Assembly: GCA_012518535.1 (NCBI GenBank)
Contig: JAAYRX010000160.1
Span: 1 to 60,508, forward strand
DNA from: Clostridiales bacterium
GTDB taxonomy: Bacteria; Bacillota; Clostridia; Caldicoprobacterales; UBA3941
Length of the DNA: 60,508 nucleotides
Direction of reading: 5' to 3'
Shown here in pieces: positions 29,636 through 39,706 of the stretch (position 1 is the first letter of the stretch; each line of letters begins with the position of its first letter). Position numbers and translations under genes: made by a program. Below the pieces are notes generated by a model. The model worked only from the letters and a program-made list of their open reading frames with translations. It had not been told where the DNA came from and did not search any database.

Positions 29636-30353
29636 AATTATCATCTTGTTTAAAGGAGAGCTTCTAAGACTTCAAAGGTATAGATTGTTTGCGGCATCAA
29701 TATTCGTGTCCATTATGTGGGTTGGAGTATTGCATTTTGTGGATATGGTGAATGTAACCGGCTTGATCCCTCAGTTGGTTTTTTTAGACGTTACTACTAT
29801 GGCTGTATTATTGGTCGGGGTTAGCTTTATATATGAACGGGATGAGGCTACCTTATATAGCATGTTGATATCGCCAATCACCAAGTCCGAATACATATGG
29901 GCCAAACTCCTTTCTCACATCACACCCAGTATCGTCTCCCTGTCTATCATGTTTATTTATGCTAAGATTTTTAAGACCTTGGATGTGAATTATTTCTTGT
30001 TGCTGGGCGGAGTTGTATTGGTTGCGTTATTTCACTCTCAAATAGGCTTTTTATTAACTTTCTATACCAAGGACTTTACAGGTCTGGTAATGCTCATAAT
30101 AACATTTTTTTTGGTATCCATCTTACCTGTTATTCTGGATGAATTCGGCATAGTAACAAATGAGGTATTCAGAAAGCTAATTTTCCTGCTCCCTGCCAAA
30201 TCCGCACTTATGATCATCATGGGTACTACAGGGACAATGGAATCATGGAAAATAATAACATCCATCGTCTATATGGTGTTGGGCTCAACGTTTTTGTATT
30301 ATCTTATATGGAAGAAACTACAAGACCATTTTCAAAGGGGAGGCGAGAAATAG
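29622..30353 (+). CDS. ABC transporter permease (exporter)
   Basis: A 243-residue integral membrane protein with about six hydrophobic segments, beginning MLVSRIIILFKGELLRLQRY. It has the ABC-2 type arrangement, with a DEATLYSMLISPITKSEYIWAKL coupling-helix-like stretch (shown in part) between segments two and three. It overlaps the ATPase gene by 14 bases and is followed after 1 base by the second permease, so all three form one operon and probably one complex of two different permeases with an ATPase dimer. Confidence 0.85.
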   Translation: MLVSRIIILFKGELLRLQRYRLFAASIFVSIMWVGVLHFVDMVNVTGLIPQLVFLDVTTMAVLLVGVSFIYERDEATLYSMLISPITKSEYIWAKLLSHITPSIVSLSIMFIYAKIFKTLDVNYFLLLGGVVLVALFHSQIGFLLTFYTKDFTGLVMLIITFFLVSILPVILDEFGIVTNEVFRKLIFLLPAKSALMIIMGTTGTMESWKIITSIVYMVLGSTFLYYLIWKKLQDHFQRGGEK

Positions 30354-30354
30354 G

Positions 30355-31077
30355 GTGTATATGGACTTTTTTAAGGCGGAACTAAAAAAATGGAGCAGGG
30401 ATCCTATGATGGGGTTTATGGTTAGTTATCCTGTTATCTTTGCCATGTTGGGCAGATATTTTTTGCCTTGGCTTAGCCGTAACTATGGATTTGACTTTAC
30501 TCCCTTTACGGATTTAATTCTGGTAATTATGGTGCTTATCCTACCTATATCCTATGGTGCCCTTATTGGATTCTCTATATTGGATGATCGGGATGATAAT
30601 GTATTGATCAATATAATGGCTACACCGCTTAGTATCCATAAATTTCTTGGTTTCAGGTTGGTAATCGTATTTCTACTCTGCTTTTTGGCAACTTTATTTA
30701 CCATGAGTTTCTCAAACATTGGCGATCTTTCCTTTAGGAATATAGTAGCTGTATCTCTTCTTGCCTCCTTGGAAGCTCCAATAAGCGGACTGTTGATTAA
30801 TACTTTTTCAAGAAGCAAAATTGAAGGATTTGCCATTATGAAGGCGGGGGGTAGTATAATAATATTTCCAATAGTTGCTCTCTTCTTCAACGATATAAAA
30901 GAACTGTTCTTTTCCTTTGCGCCTGGATTCTGGACCGCAAAGGTTATTAGTTATTTTGTAAAGGATAGTGGCTTTTATCTGACATACAATCAGTACTATA
31001 TTATAGGATTGGCCTACATGTTGGCATTAAACGTATTGGTTTACAGACTGTTTATTAAGCGGGTCATATTGAACTAG
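30355..31077 (+). CDS. ABC transporter permease (exporter), second subunit
   Basis: A 240-residue membrane protein with about six segments (SYPVIFAMLGRYFLPWL, LILVIMVLILPISYGALIG, VVFLL-type segments) and the ABC-2-like cytoplasmic stretch DDRDDNVLINIMATPLS. The start is GTG at 30355 with GGGGAGGCGAG upstream; an ATG at 30361 is possible. It differs from the preceding permease, implying a heterodimeric channel. Confidence 0.85.
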   Translation: MYMDFFKAELKKWSRDPMMGFMVSYPVIFAMLGRYFLPWLSRNYGFDFTPFTDLILVIMVLILPISYGALIGFSILDDRDDNVLINIMATPLSIHKFLGFRLVIVFLLCFLATLFTMSFSNIGDLSFRNIVAVSLLASLEAPISGLLINTFSRSKIEGFAIMKAGGSIIIFPIVALFFNDIKELFFSFAPGFWTAKVISYFVKDSGFYLTYNQYYIIGLAYMLALNVLVYRLFIKRVILN

Positions 31078-31203
31078 GGAAGACTTCCTAACGAAATATT
31101 TGAATAAAGTTAATTGTTTTGCGTCAAATGGCGAAATTTAGGTATTTAATCTCTGGAAAACCGAACATTAATCTACTTACAAGAAAAAACGTTCAAATAA
31201 TTA

Positions 31204-31232
31204 TTGACAATTGGGATGGGCTTTGATATATT
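31204..31232 (+). promoter_or_regulatory. Sigma-A promoter of the guanine riboswitch/permease unit
   Basis: TTGACA (31204-31209) and TATATT (31227-31232) with ideal 17-base spacing, ending 18 bases before the riboswitch aptamer, so transcription would start near 31239. Confidence 0.88.
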
Positions 31233-31250
31233 GTTTATGTACCGTATAGA

Positions 31251-31317
31251 ACTCATATAATCCTAATAATTGGTTTGGGAGTTTCTACCAGGCAGCCGTA
31301 ACTGCCGGACTATGAGT
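31251..31317 (+). promoter_or_regulatory. Purine (guanine-type) riboswitch aptamer
   Basis: P1 is ACTCATA (31251-31257) paired with TATGAGT (31311-31317). The conserved junctions are present: TATAATCC, the P2 loop region, GTTTCTACC, and GGACTATGAG. The specificity base in the GACTAT junction is C (position 74 in xpt numbering; adenine types have U), so it should bind guanine or hypoxanthine. P3 is GGCAG/CTGCC. The 3' half of P1, TGAGTGA (31313-31319), is complementary to TCACTCA (31372-31378) in the terminator loop, giving mutually exclusive anti-terminator pairing. Ligand binding should switch expression of the downstream permease off. Confidence 0.95.
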
Positions 31318-31357
31318 GATATGCACGATATTGGAAGGTCAGTTGGCCTTGCGGTAT

Positions 31358-31405
31358 ATAGGCATATTGATTCACTCAGGTCAGGAATCTATATGTCTAT
31401 TTTTT
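31358..31405 (+). terminator. Riboswitch-controlled terminator
   Basis: ATAGGCATAT (31358-31367) pairs with ATATGTCTAT (31391-31400) with one G-T pair, extended by GATTC/GAATC, followed by TTTTTT. It is the expression platform of the guanine riboswitch. Confidence 0.88.
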
Positions 31406-31456
31406 CTGGGTAAAATATTATTTAATGACCTGACAACATTAAAGGAGGAAATATGA

Positions 31457-32812
31457 ATGAACGGCTTTTTAGATCGAACTTTTAAGCTGAAGGAACACAA
31501 CACGGATGTAAAGACCGAAATAATGGCTGGTATAACCACATTTATGACCATGGCTTACATCCTGATCGTCAATCCTAATATCCTGTCCGGGGTTGAAATC
31601 GGTATTGATCTAATGGATCGAGGCGCCGTATTTACTGCTACCGCTCTTTCTGCCGCAATTGCTACAATCGTCATGGCCTTCTTAGCAAATTACCCTGTTG
31701 CCCTTGCATCGGGTATGGGACTGAATGCATTCTTTGCTTTTGTTGTTGCCACTAAGTATTCCTGGCAGATAGCATTGACCGCTGTTTTGATCGAGGGTGT
31801 TATTTTCATTATCTTGTCATTTTTTAAATTCAGAGAGGCAATCGTAAACGGCATTCCCGAGAACTTAAAGTATTCTGTAACCGTCGGAATAGGATTGTTT
31901 ATTGCATTTATAGGTCTTCAAAATGCAGGAATCATCACAGATGACGGTGCAGTATTAGTTGGTTTAGGGGATCTAACGAGTATCACATCCATTTTGTTCT
32001 TTATAGGTTTAATCGGTACTATATACATGACCCATAAAGGTATTAAAGGAGCACTCCTTTGGGGAATACTGGGTACTTATGCCTTGGGTATAATTTGTCA
32101 ATTGACTGGCCTTTATACGGTGGATTTTGAAGCCGGCAGATTTAATCTCATTCCCGAGGGAGGCATTGTATCCCTGCCACCTTCCTTAGGCCCAACCTTT
32201 ATGAAATTCGATTTTCAGGGTGCAATCAAGTTAGGCTTTGAGTTTATTGTAATACTGTTCTCATTCTTATTTGTTGACATCTTTGATACCGTTGGAACCC
32301 TAATAGGTGTCGCCAGTAAGGGAAATCTCCTGGACAAGGAAGGCAAACTACCAAAAGCAAAAGAAGCCTTACTTGCCGATGCCATTGGTACTGTATCCGG
32401 AGCATGCCTTGGTACTTCCACAGTAACCAGCTATGTTGAGAGTGCAGCCGGTGTTGCTGAGGGTGGTAGAACAGGTTTAACCGCATTGGTAACTGGACTT
32501 ATGTTCCTGGTAGCCTTGGTTTTCTCCCCAATATTTACCATAATACCATCCTTTGCTACTGCACCCATATTGGTAACTGTTGGACTCTTCATGGTAACTG
32601 CCATAGCTAAAGTGGATTTTAGCGATTATACAGAAGCCCTACCTGCTTTTTTGACTATAATTATGATGCCTATGGCATATAGTATTGCAGACGGTATAAT
32701 GTTCGGTATGCTGTCTTGGGTTATTCTGAAGTTAGTTACCGGTAAGGCAAAACAGATTAACCCTTTAATGTACATCCTTGCACTATTGTTTATCCTAAAG
32801 ATAGTTCTCTAA
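31457..32812 (+). CDS. pbuG: NCS2/AzgA-family guanine-hypoxanthine permease
   Basis: A 451-residue nucleobase:cation symporter with about 12-14 membrane segments. AzgA-branch motifs are TEIMAGITTFMTMAYILIVNP, ASGMGLNAFFAF, FDTVGTLIGVA and CLGTSTVTSYVESAAGVAEGG (shown in part). The closest characterised relatives are B. subtilis PbuG and PbuO. A strong AAAGGAGGA precedes the ATG at 31457. It is preceded by a guanine riboswitch and terminator and followed by a terminator, so it is a monocistronic, purine-repressed salvage transporter. Confidence 0.95.
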   Translation: MNGFLDRTFKLKEHNTDVKTEIMAGITTFMTMAYILIVNPNILSGVEIGIDLMDRGAVFTATALSAAIATIVMAFLANYPVALASGMGLNAFFAFVVATKYSWQIALTAVLIEGVIFIILSFFKFREAIVNGIPENLKYSVTVGIGLFIAFIGLQNAGIITDDGAVLVGLGDLTSITSILFFIGLIGTIYMTHKGIKGALLWGILGTYALGIICQLTGLYTVDFEAGRFNLIPEGGIVSLPPSLGPTFMKFDFQGAIKLGFEFIVILFSFLFVDIFDTVGTLIGVASKGNLLDKEGKLPKAKEALLADAIGTVSGACLGTSTVTSYVESAAGVAEGGRTGLTALVTGLMFLVALVFSPIFTIIPSFATAPILVTVGLFMVTAIAKVDFSDYTEALPAFLTIIMMPMAYSIADGIMFGMLSWVILKLVTGKAKQINPLMYILALLFILKIVL

Positions 32813-32840
32813 AATATAATTTAGGACCTGCAAGATAATG

Positions 32841-32873
32841 AAGTCCGATGTAGATGTCATCGGACTTTATTTA
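32841..32873 (+). terminator. Rho-independent terminator after the purine permease gene
   Basis: AAGTCCGATG (32841-32850) pairs perfectly with CATCGGACTT (32858-32867), followed by TATTTATT. Confidence 0.9.
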
Positions 32874-32963
32874 TCTATAGTATTTTTGAGCATAATAAGT
32901 AGCGAAGAGGGAAGCAGGATTACATGATTCACTAGGACACCTTATTTTTATGGAGGTGAGGGT

Positions 32964-33464
32964 ATGTGTAGAATAAATAAAGTAGCAATTATTATGGGAA
33001 GTGATTCGGACCTTCCCATTGTGAAGCCCGGAATCGAATTGTTAAAATCCTTTGGTATTCAGATCGAGGTCAGGATTCTGTCAGCTCATAGGACGCCCGA
33101 TCATGCCTCAGAATACGCCAGAACGGCCAGGGAGCGAGGAATAGGTGTGATTATTGGTGCCGCGGGAAAGGCTGCCCACCTGCCAGGGATAATGGCCGCC
33201 TATACCACTCTTCCGGTAATAGGGCTTCCAATCAAGTCTTCTACCCTGGACGGTTTGGATTCTTTATTATCCATTGTACAGATGCCAAAGGGTATCCCAG
33301 TGGCAACAGTTGCTATAAATGGGAGTGAGAATGCGGCTTTACTGGCTGTTCAAATCCTGACTTTGGGGGATGAGAAATTAGCCGAAGCCTTGAAACAGTA
33401 TCGTATCTCTATGGAGGACCAGGTGTTAGCCAAGAACGAACAAGTGCAAAAGGAATTAGGATAG
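32964..33464 (+). CDS. purE: N5-carboxyaminoimidazole ribonucleotide mutase
   Basis: A 166-residue PurE. It has the motifs [29 protein letters not shown] with the catalytic His, [16 protein letters not shown] and [19 protein letters not shown]. The first is typical of class I enzymes, which act on N5-CAIR made by PurK; no purK is in the window. It is the first gene of the purE-F-M-N-H-D run. The ATG follows GGAGGTGAGGGT. Confidence 0.95.
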   Translation: MCRINKVAIIMGSDSDLPIVKPGIELLKSFGIQIEVRILSAHRTPDHASEYARTARERGIGVIIGAAGKAAHLPGIMAAYTTLPVIGLPIKSSTLDGLDSLLSIVQMPKGIPVATVAINGSENAALLAVQILTLGDEKLAEALKQYRISMEDQVLAKNEQVQKELG

Positions 33465-33549
33465 GGTAAAAGCCCTAATCTTCGGCATGACTAAGGATTT
33501 AAGAGAACATATAGAACCCATTAATCGGTGGAGGGTAAGTATATAAAAA

Positions 33550-34983
33550 ATGTATAAAGAAATGGTCTATCATCATGACAAGTTAAAGGAAGCCTGCGGA
33601 GTCTTTGGGGTTTTAGACATGGATAATTTGAGGGTTGAAGAGCTAACTTACTACGGCCTGTATTCTCTCCAACACAGGGGGCAGGAGAGCGCTGGAATTG
33701 CTGTATCCGATGGGAAAAACATCAAATATCATAAAGCCATGGGACTGGTGGTAGAGGCCATAGACCCAAAATCCATGGCCCGTTTGCGAGGCGGGCAAAT
33801 AGCTATTGGCCATGTATGGTATTCAACGGATGGGGATGTTAGCGTACACAATACCTTGCCTCTGGTAATGAAATACAGAAAGGGAACCATAGCCATCGCC
33901 CATAACGGTAATATAGTAAATGCAGGTGCACTTCGCACATCCCTTGAGGATCAGGGTGCAATCTTTCAAACTTCCACAGACAGCGAAGTGATTGCCAATC
34001 TCCTGGCTCGACAGGATTCGGACAGCTTTGAGACAGGACTTTTAGACACATTGAAAACCATCAAGGGTTCCTATGCCCTGGTTATAATGACTGAAGATAA
34101 GTTGATAGCCGCCAGAGACCCTCATGGTATGCGACCACTGGCCCTCGGCAAACTCAAAAATTCATATGTAATAGCTTCTGAAAGCTGCGCTTTTGATATT
34201 ATCGGGGCGGATTTCATCAGGGACGTCAGGCCCGGTGAGGTCATCGTAATAAGTCGCCAGGGTCTGGAGAGCATGCAGATACCTACACCTCTTAAGACAT
34301 CCCTATGTATTTTTGAATTTGTCTACTTTGCCCGAACTGATAGCAATATTGACGGTATTAGCGTCTATATGGCAAGAAAAGAAGCAGGTCGCAGGTTGGC
34401 TGTGGAGCAGCCGGTAGATGCAGATCTTGTCATCGGTGTTCCCGATTCCGGCACTACGGCCGCTCTTGGCTATTCTGAAGCGTCAGGGATACCTTTTGGT
34501 GAGGGACTGGTAAAAAATCGCTATGTGGGAAGAACCTTTATCAATCCCGACTTTAATATTAGGGAGCAAAACGTCCGGATCAAACTGAATGCCTTGACCC
34601 GAATAGTTAGAGGGAAAAGAATAGTTATGGTGGATGATTCCATAGTAAGAGGAACCACCAGTAAGAAGATCGTTGAGATGCTGCGTTTGGCAGGAGCCAA
34701 GGAGGTACACATGCGAATCAGTTCGCCTCCTGTAAAATATTCATGTCATTTTGGTGTTGATACACCAGGTGCTAAACATTTAATAGGGGCGACCTATACC
34801 ATAGAAGAGATAAAACAGATTATAGGGGCTGATTCTTTGGGTTATCTAAGTATCGATGGACTAATAAGAACCGTTGAAGAAAGTGGCTGTGGTTTTTGTT
34901 TGGGTTGCTTTAATCAGCAGTACCCCATGGAATTGGATTGGAATACAGAAAAGCAGGAGATGGATTCGGAAACGGAGGGATGA
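33550..34983 (+). CDS. purF: Amidophosphoribosyltransferase
   Basis: A 477-residue enzyme making phosphoribosylamine from PRPP and glutamine, the first committed step. The N-terminal nucleophile is Cys16 in KEACGVFGV, exposed after removal of a 15-residue propeptide. The glutaminase domain ([28 protein letters not shown]) is intact. The phosphoribosyltransferase loop is [15 protein letters not shown]. Cysteines in [20 protein letters not shown] and [10 protein letters not shown] match the B. subtilis type with a structural 4Fe-4S cluster. The start ATG at 33550 has a GGAGGG site about 14 bases upstream, a little distant. purC, which often stands between purE and purF, is absent. Confidence 0.96.
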   Translation: MYKEMVYHHDKLKEACGVFGVLDMDNLRVEELTYYGLYSLQHRGQESAGIAVSDGKNIKYHKAMGLVVEAIDPKSMARLRGGQIAIGHVWYSTDGDVSVHNTLPLVMKYRKGTIAIAHNGNIVNAGALRTSLEDQGAIFQTSTDSEVIANLLARQDSDSFETGLLDTLKTIKGSYALVIMTEDKLIAARDPHGMRPLALGKLKNSYVIASESCAFDIIGADFIRDVRPGEVIVISRQGLESMQIPTPLKTSLCIFEFVYFARTDSNIDGISVYMARKEAGRRLAVEQPVDADLVIGVPDSGTTAALGYSEASGIPFGEGLVKNRYVGRTFINPDFNIREQNVRIKLNALTRIVRGKRIVMVDDSIVRGTTSKKIVEMLRLAGAKEVHMRISSPPVKYSCHFGVDTPGAKHLIGATYTIEEIKQIIGADSLGYLSIDGLIRTVEESGCGFCLGCFNQQYPMELDWNTEKQEMDSETEG

Positions 34984-34988
34984 GGGTT

Positions 34989-36014
34989 ATGAAGTGGACT
35001 TATAAGGATGCGGGCGTAGACGTAGAATCTGGATATAGGGCAGTTAACCTTATGAAGGAACATATACTAAAGACCCATACTCCACAGGTTATCGGGAGCA
35101 TAGGAAGCTTTGCAGGCCTTTATGCCCTGGATATGGAGGGTATAAAAAGCCCGGTCCTGGTATCGGGCACTGATGGAGTAGGGACTAAATTACAGCTCGC
35201 CTTCCTTCTGGACAGGCATGATACCATTGGAATAGATTGCGTGGCTATGTGTGTGAATGATATTGTCTGTCAAGGCGCAAGGCCTATGTTTTTCCTGGAC
35301 TATTTGGCTACAGGCAAACTGGAGCCTGAAAAGGCGGCTACCATTGTAAGAGGCATAGCTCATGGATGCCTGGAATCCGGATGCGCATTGATAGGTGGAG
35401 AGACCGCCGAGATGCCGGGTTTCTACAGGGAAGACGAATATGATATGGCAGGTTTTGTCGTAGGAATAGTAGACAGGGAAAAGATAATAGACGGTTCCGG
35501 GATAGAGGAGGGAGACGTGCTTATTGGTCTTGAATCGTCTGGCGTGCACAGTAACGGTTACTCTCTGATCAGGAAGCTTGTTATAGAGGAAGAGTATCGC
35601 CTGGATGACTATAATGTTTCTATAGGCCTTACCATTGGGGAGGAACTTTTAAAACCTACCAGAATCTATGTGAAGCCCATCCTGAAGGCCCTAAAAGGCT
35701 ATACACTAAAGGGAATCGCCCATATCACCGGTGGTGGATTCATTGAGAACATACCAAGAATTCTGCCAGACGGGTTAGGTGCAATCATATATGAGGAATC
35801 TTGGCCTGTAAAACCTATATTCCAGCTAATAGGCAGATGGGGTAATATAGAAAAGATGGACATGTTCAATACCTTCAATATGGGAATTGGGATGGTAGTG
35901 GCATGTCAAGCATCGGATGCCGATGATCTAGTAAAACTTTTTACAGATGAAGGTTATCCTGCCCATGTCATAGGAAAGATTGAAAAGGGCCGGGAAGGGG
36001 TTGTCTTTGGTTAA
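34989..36014 (+). CDS. purM: Phosphoribosylformylglycinamidine cyclo-ligase (AIR synthetase)
   Basis: About 341 residues, starting [19 protein letters not shown]. It has the ATP-binding PurM motifs [45 protein letters not shown] and [15 protein letters not shown]. It closes FGAM to AIR. The ATG at 34989 is preferred, 5 bases after the purF stop, with GGAGGGATGAGGG upstream; the frame is open further left into purF. Its stop overlaps the purN start. Confidence 0.95.
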   Translation: MKWTYKDAGVDVESGYRAVNLMKEHILKTHTPQVIGSIGSFAGLYALDMEGIKSPVLVSGTDGVGTKLQLAFLLDRHDTIGIDCVAMCVNDIVCQGARPMFFLDYLATGKLEPEKAATIVRGIAHGCLESGCALIGGETAEMPGFYREDEYDMAGFVVGIVDREKIIDGSGIEEGDVLIGLESSGVHSNGYSLIRKLVIEEEYRLDDYNVSIGLTIGEELLKPTRIYVKPILKALKGYTLKGIAHITGGGFIENIPRILPDGLGAIIYEESWPVKPIFQLIGRWGNIEKMDMFNTFNMGIGMVVACQASDADDLVKLFTDEGYPAHVIGKIEKGREGVVFG

Positions 36015-36631
36015 TGAAGAACATTGGTGTTTTTATTTCCGGAGGTGGTTCTAACCTCCAGGCAATCATAGATGCCATAGACAATGGTGACATAAAAGCT
36101 CGAATCAGCCTTGTCATTTCCAGCCGGGAAGGTGTTTATGGCTTGGAAAGAGCAAGGGAACGCAGTATTCCTTATGCGGTTGTCTCCAAAGGAGATTACA
36201 GGGATTCTAACTCCTTTGGCAATGCCATTCTAAAACATCTGGAGGAGGGTAGGGTGGACATGGTGGTTTTGGCGGGATACCTGAATATCCTCCCCAGGGA
36301 AGTTATTGAAAAATTTAGGAATAGGATTATCAACGTTCATCCATCCCTTATCCCGGCCTTTTGTGGCCAGGGATATTACGGCAAAAGGGTACACCAGGCT
36401 GTTTTGGATCATGGGGTTAAGATAACAGGCGCAACGGTCCATTTCGTGGATGAGGGGACCGATACAGGTCCGATAATAATGCAAAAACCCGTTGAGGTTC
36501 TGCCGGAGGATGATATTAACACTTTGGCAGAGAGGGTGTTAAAGGTAGAGCACCAACTGCTGCCCAAGGCTCTTAAGTTGTTGGTTGAGGATCGGATCCT
36601 GGTTGATGGACGCAGGGTCATTATAAGCTGA
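36014..36631 (+). CDS. purN: Phosphoribosylglycinamide formyltransferase (folate-dependent)
   Basis: A 205-residue GAR transformylase. It shows ISGGGSNLQAIIDAI at the N terminus, the catalytic Asn and His in INVHPSLIPAF (about 106-108) and the Asp in HFVDEGTDTGPII. Its ATG overlaps the purM stop (TAATG), so the two are coupled. The loop after the catalytic His reads CGQGYYGKRVHQAV, as in clostridial forms. Confidence 0.95.
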   Translation: MKNIGVFISGGGSNLQAIIDAIDNGDIKARISLVISSREGVYGLERARERSIPYAVVSKGDYRDSNSFGNAILKHLEEGRVDMVVLAGYLNILPREVIEKFRNRIINVHPSLIPAFCGQGYYGKRVHQAVLDHGVKITGATVHFVDEGTDTGPIIMQKPVEVLPEDDINTLAERVLKVEHQLLPKALKLLVEDRILVDGRRVIIS

Positions 36632-36667
36632 AAACATTTCGATCTAATAAAGAATTGGAGGAAAGAA

Positions 36668-38218
36668 ATGAACAAAAAGCGTGCTATTATTAGCGTATCT
36701 GATAAGACGGGAATTGTCGAGTTCGCCGAACGGTTAAATGATATGGGCATCGATATTATCTCCACCGGGGGTACTGCGGGAACTTTAGGAGGGGCCGGTA
36801 TTCCGGTAATAAATATAAGCGATGTAACGGGGTTTCCTGAATGCCTGGATGGCAGGGTAAAGACACTGCATCCAAATATTCATGCCGGAATTTTGGCCAT
36901 AAGGGACAATCCACATCACATGGACCAGCTGGAAAGTTTAGGCATCAATACAATAGACTTTGTAATCATTAACCTGTACCCCTTTAAGGAGACCATCTTG
37001 AAAGAGGATGTGGATCTAAAAGATGCCATAGAGAATATTGACATTGGGGGGCCGACCCTTCTAAGGGCGGCAGCAAAGAATTACCAGGATGTAGTGGTAA
37101 TAGTCGATCCTGAAGATTATGACCCAATAATAGATGAACTTAAGGAAAAAGGCTATATATCAGCTGAAACTAAATTCTATTTGGCTGCGAAGGTTTTTGA
37201 ACATACAGCCCATTACGATTCACTTATTGCCGAATACCTGAGAGAACAATCCGGCCAGGAAGAATTTCCGGAGCTATTGACCCTGACCTTCGAGAAGATG
37301 CAGTCTATGCGTTATGGCGAAAACCCCCATCAGAGGGCAGTTTTCTACAGGGAGTCAGGCAGCCGGCCGGGAAGTCTTGTTAATGCGGTGCAGCTGCATG
37401 GTAAGGAGCTCTCCTATAACAATATAAACGATACGAACGGCGCACTGGAACTCTTAAGGGAATTTGAAAAACCTACCGTAGTGGCGGTTAAACACGCCAA
37501 TCCCTGTGGTGTAGGCAGTGGCAAAGACATCTTTGAAGCCTATGATAAAGCCTATAGGGCGGATCCGGTGTCCATCTTCGGTGGTATAGTCGTTGCCAAT
37601 GACGTGATAGACGAAAAAACGGCTGAAGCCATAAACAAGATCTTCATTGAAATTGTCGTGGCTCCATCCTACACAGAAGGGGCCCTGGATATACTAAAGC
37701 AGAAGAAGAATATAAGGATATTGGAGTTGAAGGATATAAGGTCCGGGATACCTAAGGGTACATACGATATGAAAAAAGTGTATGGGGGGTTATTGGTTCA
37801 GGAAGCAAATACCAAGCTTCTTCCGGACATGTCAGACATTAAGGTAGTAACGAAAAAGAGCCCATCATCAAAGGAGTTAGAGGATCTTATATTTGCATGG
37901 AAGGTGGTTAAGCATGCAAAATCCAATGGAATCGCCATCGCCAAGGATGGTCAATCCTTAGGTATTGGACCCGGCCAAGTAAATAGAATTTGGGCTGTCA
38001 ATCAGGCTATAGAAAGAAGTGGCCCCAATGTAAAGGGAGCAGTGCTGGCATCGGATGCGTTTTTCCCCTTTCCCGATTGCGTAGAAGCTGCCGCTGCAGC
38101 CGGTATTACAGCTATTATGCAGCCCGGAGGTTCAATCAGGGATCAGGAATCCATAGATGAATGCGACAGGCATGGAATAGCCATGCTCTTTACCGGCATG
38201 AGGCATTTTAAACACTAG
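36668..38218 (+). CDS. purH: Bifunctional AICAR transformylase / IMP cyclohydrolase
   Basis: A 516-residue enzyme for the last two steps to IMP. The N-terminal cyclohydrolase ([45 protein letters not shown]) is followed by the transformylase ([27 protein letters not shown] with catalytic Lys and His, [15 protein letters not shown]). A GGAGGAAAG site precedes the ATG. It lies 36 bases after purN. Confidence 0.97.
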   Translation: MNKKRAIISVSDKTGIVEFAERLNDMGIDIISTGGTAGTLGGAGIPVINISDVTGFPECLDGRVKTLHPNIHAGILAIRDNPHHMDQLESLGINTIDFVIINLYPFKETILKEDVDLKDAIENIDIGGPTLLRAAAKNYQDVVVIVDPEDYDPIIDELKEKGYISAETKFYLAAKVFEHTAHYDSLIAEYLREQSGQEEFPELLTLTFEKMQSMRYGENPHQRAVFYRESGSRPGSLVNAVQLHGKELSYNNINDTNGALELLREFEKPTVVAVKHANPCGVGSGKDIFEAYDKAYRADPVSIFGGIVVANDVIDEKTAEAINKIFIEIVVAPSYTEGALDILKQKKNIRILELKDIRSGIPKGTYDMKKVYGGLLVQEANTKLLPDMSDIKVVTKKSPSSKELEDLIFAWKVVKHAKSNGIAIAKDGQSLGIGPGQVNRIWAVNQAIERSGPNVKGAVLASDAFFPFPDCVEAAAAAGITAIMQPGGSIRDQESIDECDRHGIAMLFTGMRHFKH

Positions 38219-38267
38219 GGCAGAGGCTCCATACAGTCAATGCAATGGACGATTAGAAGGATGTGAC

Positions 38268-39530
38268 ATGATGAAGGTTTTAGTTGTAGGTGGGGGAGGA
38301 AGGGAGCACGCCATTATATGGAAGCTAAGTCAAAGCCCAGGGATTTCCGTTCTATATTGTGCACCGGGCAATGGTGGAATAGGTAGAATGGCCACCTGTG
38401 TAGGTATAGAAGCTACGGATATAAGAAGTATGGTACAGTTCTCAAAGGATAATGCTATCGATCTGGTAGTTGTAACCCCGGATGATCCCTTGGCCATAGG
38501 TATGGTGGACGCCTTGGAAGAAGCAGGCATAAGGGCATTTGGCCCTAGAAAGGACGCTGCAATAATAGAGAGTAGTAAGGTGTTTGCCAAGGGCCTTATG
38601 AAAAAGTATGATATACCAACCGGTGATTACAAGGTGTTCTCGGACTACAATGAAGCTCTGACCTATTTAAAGGAGACAAATTATCCCCAGGTAATAAAGG
38701 CCGATGGCTTGGCCTTGGGTAAAGGGGTTATCATCACCAAGAACTTTGCCGAAGCCGGTAAGGCTTTGGAAGAGATAATGGTAGACAAGATCTTTGGCAC
38801 TGCTGGAAATCAGGTTATAATAGAAGAGTTCCTGGTGGGGCAAGAAGTCTCCCTATTAGCTTTTAGTGATGGGCACACCATTGTACCTATGGTTAGCGCC
38901 CAGGATCATAAGAGAGCCTTTGATGGGGATAAGGGACCAAACACCGGGGGAATGGGAGCCTTTTCTCCAAGTAGGGTGTATACACCTGAAATTGCCAATA
39001 TAGTTGAGACTGAAATACTGGAACCGACTATACAGGCTATGAATAAGGAGGGTCGTCCCTTTAAAGGAGTTCTATTTCTAGGCTTGATTCTAACCCAGGA
39101 TGGTCCAAAACTCCTGGAGTATAATGCAAGGTTCGGTGATCCGGAGACCCAGGTAGTTTTACCAAGGCTGAAAACCGATCTTTTGGATATTTTCTTGGCA
39201 GTGGCGGATGAAAGACTGGATGAAATAGACATTGAATGGGAAGACAGTGCTGTGGCCTGTGTAGTATTGACATCAGGAGGTTATCCCGGTTCCTATAAAA
39301 AGGGTTATCCTATCCGAGGTCTGGAAAACTTGGATGGAAGTCATGATACTATAGCATTCCATGCGGGAACCCGTTGGCAGGAAGACAGGTTTTTGACCGA
39401 TGGAGGCAGGGTTTTAGGAGTAACAGCAGTAGCGGAGGATCTGGACAGGGCAGTTAAAAATGCTTATAAAGGTGTAGATTTAATCAGCTTTAAGGATATG
39501 CACTATCGCAGGGATATAGGTTTAAAGTAG
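38268..39530 (+). CDS. purD: Phosphoribosylamine-glycine ligase
   Basis: A 420-residue ATP-grasp GAR synthetase. It shows VVGGGGREHAIIWKL, KADGLALGKGVII, EEFLVGQEVSLLAF, PNTGGMGAFSPSRVYTPE and EYNARFGDPETQVVLPRL. It couples phosphoribosylamine from PurF to glycine. The start is ATG at 38268 (or the adjacent ATG at 38271) behind AGAAGG. It is the last gene of the pur run and is followed by a terminator. Confidence 0.96.
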   Translation: MMKVLVVGGGGREHAIIWKLSQSPGISVLYCAPGNGGIGRMATCVGIEATDIRSMVQFSKDNAIDLVVVTPDDPLAIGMVDALEEAGIRAFGPRKDAAIIESSKVFAKGLMKKYDIPTGDYKVFSDYNEALTYLKETNYPQVIKADGLALGKGVIITKNFAEAGKALEEIMVDKIFGTAGNQVIIEEFLVGQEVSLLAFSDGHTIVPMVSAQDHKRAFDGDKGPNTGGMGAFSPSRVYTPEIANIVETEILEPTIQAMNKEGRPFKGVLFLGLILTQDGPKLLEYNARFGDPETQVVLPRLKTDLLDIFLAVADERLDEIDIEWEDSAVACVVLTSGGYPGSYKKGYPIRGLENLDGSHDTIAFHAGTRWQEDRFLTDGGRVLGVTAVAEDLDRAVKNAYKGVDLISFKDMHYRRDIGLK

Positions 39531-39602
39531 GTTTGTCATGACGGAATAAGAGGACACGGTATAAGAAAAACATTGTCGTTTCATAGGGATAGATAAAATA
39601 TA

Positions 39603-39632
39603 AAAGGTCTCTGAATGTTTTCAGAGACCTTT
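39603..39632. terminator. Bidirectional terminator between purD and dapB
   Basis: A perfect 13-bp stem, AAAGGTCTCTGAA (39603-39615) with TTCAGAGACCTTT (39620-39632). On the minus strand it is followed by TATATTTTA, on the plus strand by a weaker T-rich flank, so it serves the convergent pur and asd-dapB units. Confidence 0.88.
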
Positions 39633-39706
39633 GGCTTGATTGTATTCTTTGTACCAACTCATCTCATCTGGATAAAAGAGATGGGCTACTTATTATAAGC
39701 TTGCTC

